A DNA stretch of 7,207 nt from an uncultured Legionellaceae bacterium (lineage in GTDB: Bacteria; Pseudomonadota; Gammaproteobacteria; Legionellales; Legionellaceae). The number at the start of each line of letters is the position of its first letter. Position 1 is the stretch's first letter. A program made the position numbers and the translations under genes. The stretch is taken from assembly GCA_903887975.1 (NCBI GenBank), contig CAISSD010000258.1, positions 1-7,207 of the forward strand. Direction: 5' to 3'. The notes beneath the pieces were generated by a model that saw only the letters and a program-made list of their open reading frames with translations, was not told the DNA's origin and did no database searches. Of this stretch, positions 6,793 to 7,207 are shown one piece after another.

Positions 6793-7207
6793 TCAAGAAG
6801 ATGTTTTTTGATACAGCCCATAAAACACCATCCCCGTTTGTTTGGATTTCAATAAATGCCATTGTGTTTTGCACACGATGGGCGGACTTGGTGATTCGAT
6901 GTAGAGTAAGCCCTGGGATTGTAATGTGTTATGTTGTTCGATGAGCTTAATACATTCGCTCAAATAATGACCATCAAATGGCGGGTCGAGAAAAATGATA
7001 TCAAAAGGCTTTGGATTGGTGCTTAAAAAAGCACAAGCATGTTGATGCACCACATGCAATTGCGCATCATTGAAGGATAAGGCGAATTTTTGTAAATGTT
7101 GAAACACCGTTAAAGAGTGCTCAACCCACCATACTTCTTGAGCACCTCTGGAGTAGGCTTCAAAACCAAGAGCACCACTACCTGCAAAGGCGTCCAAGCA
7201 TCGTGCG
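6793..7207 (-). CDS. rsmD: RsmD, 16S rRNA guanine-N2 methyltransferase, 5' end missing
   Basis: The frame runs off the right edge, so the N terminus is absent; 137 residues are visible of a protein usually near 180-200. The TTG at 7197 that could be taken as a start is the leucine of RCLDAFAGSGALG, which lies inside the methyltransferase domain, so it is not the true start. That segment is motif I for S-adenosylmethionine binding. IIFLDPPF (about 80 residues further on) is motif IV, with the DPPF catalytic signature of amino-group methylases. SRGAQEVWWVEHS in between matches the acidic motif II loop. Known role: methylation of G966 (E. coli numbering) in 16S rRNA during 30S assembly. It is a housekeeping gene on the same strand as dotDCB and 77 bp upstream; whether it reads through into dotD is unclear because the gap hairpin is a poor terminator. 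Confidence 0.93.
   Translation of the reverse strand, partial: ARCLDAFAGSGALGFEAYSRGAQEVWWVEHSLTVFQHLQKFALSFNDAQLHVVHQHACAFLSTNPKPFDIIFLDPPFDGHYLSECIKLIEQHNTLQSQGLLYIESPSPPIVCKTQWHLLKSKQTGMVFYGLYQKTSS

Noticed and set aside
1..7207. CRISPR array, IS element, tRNA, riboswitch or prophage traces
   Set aside because: No spaced repeats, terminal repeats with a transposase, cloverleaf-like sequence or phage gene was seen; nearly every base is in a supported gene.

Overview
The window looks like part of a chromosome from a gammaproteobacterium of the order Legionellales, or a close relative with a Dot/Icm (type IVB) secretion system. The evidence is a complete, compact dotD-dotC-dotB block on the minus strand. 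Its products carry long stretches that I recognise as typical of the Legionella proteins. Base composition is moderate to AT-leaning. Nothing in the window fixes the genus, and there are no rRNA, tRNA, IS element, phage, CRISPR or attachment-site signals.

Left half (2-4190, plus strand): three genes overlap end to start and almost certainly form the tail of a glycan-biosynthesis operon that begins outside the window. They are (i) a large tandem glycosyltransferase, cut by the left edge, with a first GT-B C-terminal half followed by a complete GT4-like domain; (ii) a second GT4-type glycosyltransferase with an unusual basic and hydrophobic insert that may hold it at the membrane; (iii) a NeuD/PglD-type left-handed beta-helix sugar O- or N-acyltransferase. 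Together they would build and acylate a surface polysaccharide or a protein-linked glycan. The exact sugar chain cannot be read from sequence.

Right half (4187-7207, minus strand): rsmD (cut by the right edge) is followed after 77 bp by dotD, dotC and dotB. dotD/dotC and dotC/dotB overlap, so they read as one co-translated unit. DotC and DotD are outer-membrane lipoproteins of the secretion core complex, and DotB is its cytoplasmic PilT/VirB11-like ATPase. The 77-bp gap carries a plausible sigma-70 promoter for dotDCB. Its -35 box is embedded in an imperfect stem-loop just after the rsmD stop.

The two gene sets converge with no spacer: the palindrome TTAA at 4187-4190 supplies the stop codons of both the acyltransferase and dotB. 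There is no non-coding stretch over 300 bases. I see no wholly unknown system. The most unusual points are the tandem glycosyltransferase, the membrane insert in its neighbour, the shared-stop junction, and a glycan operon abutting a Dot/Icm core block.
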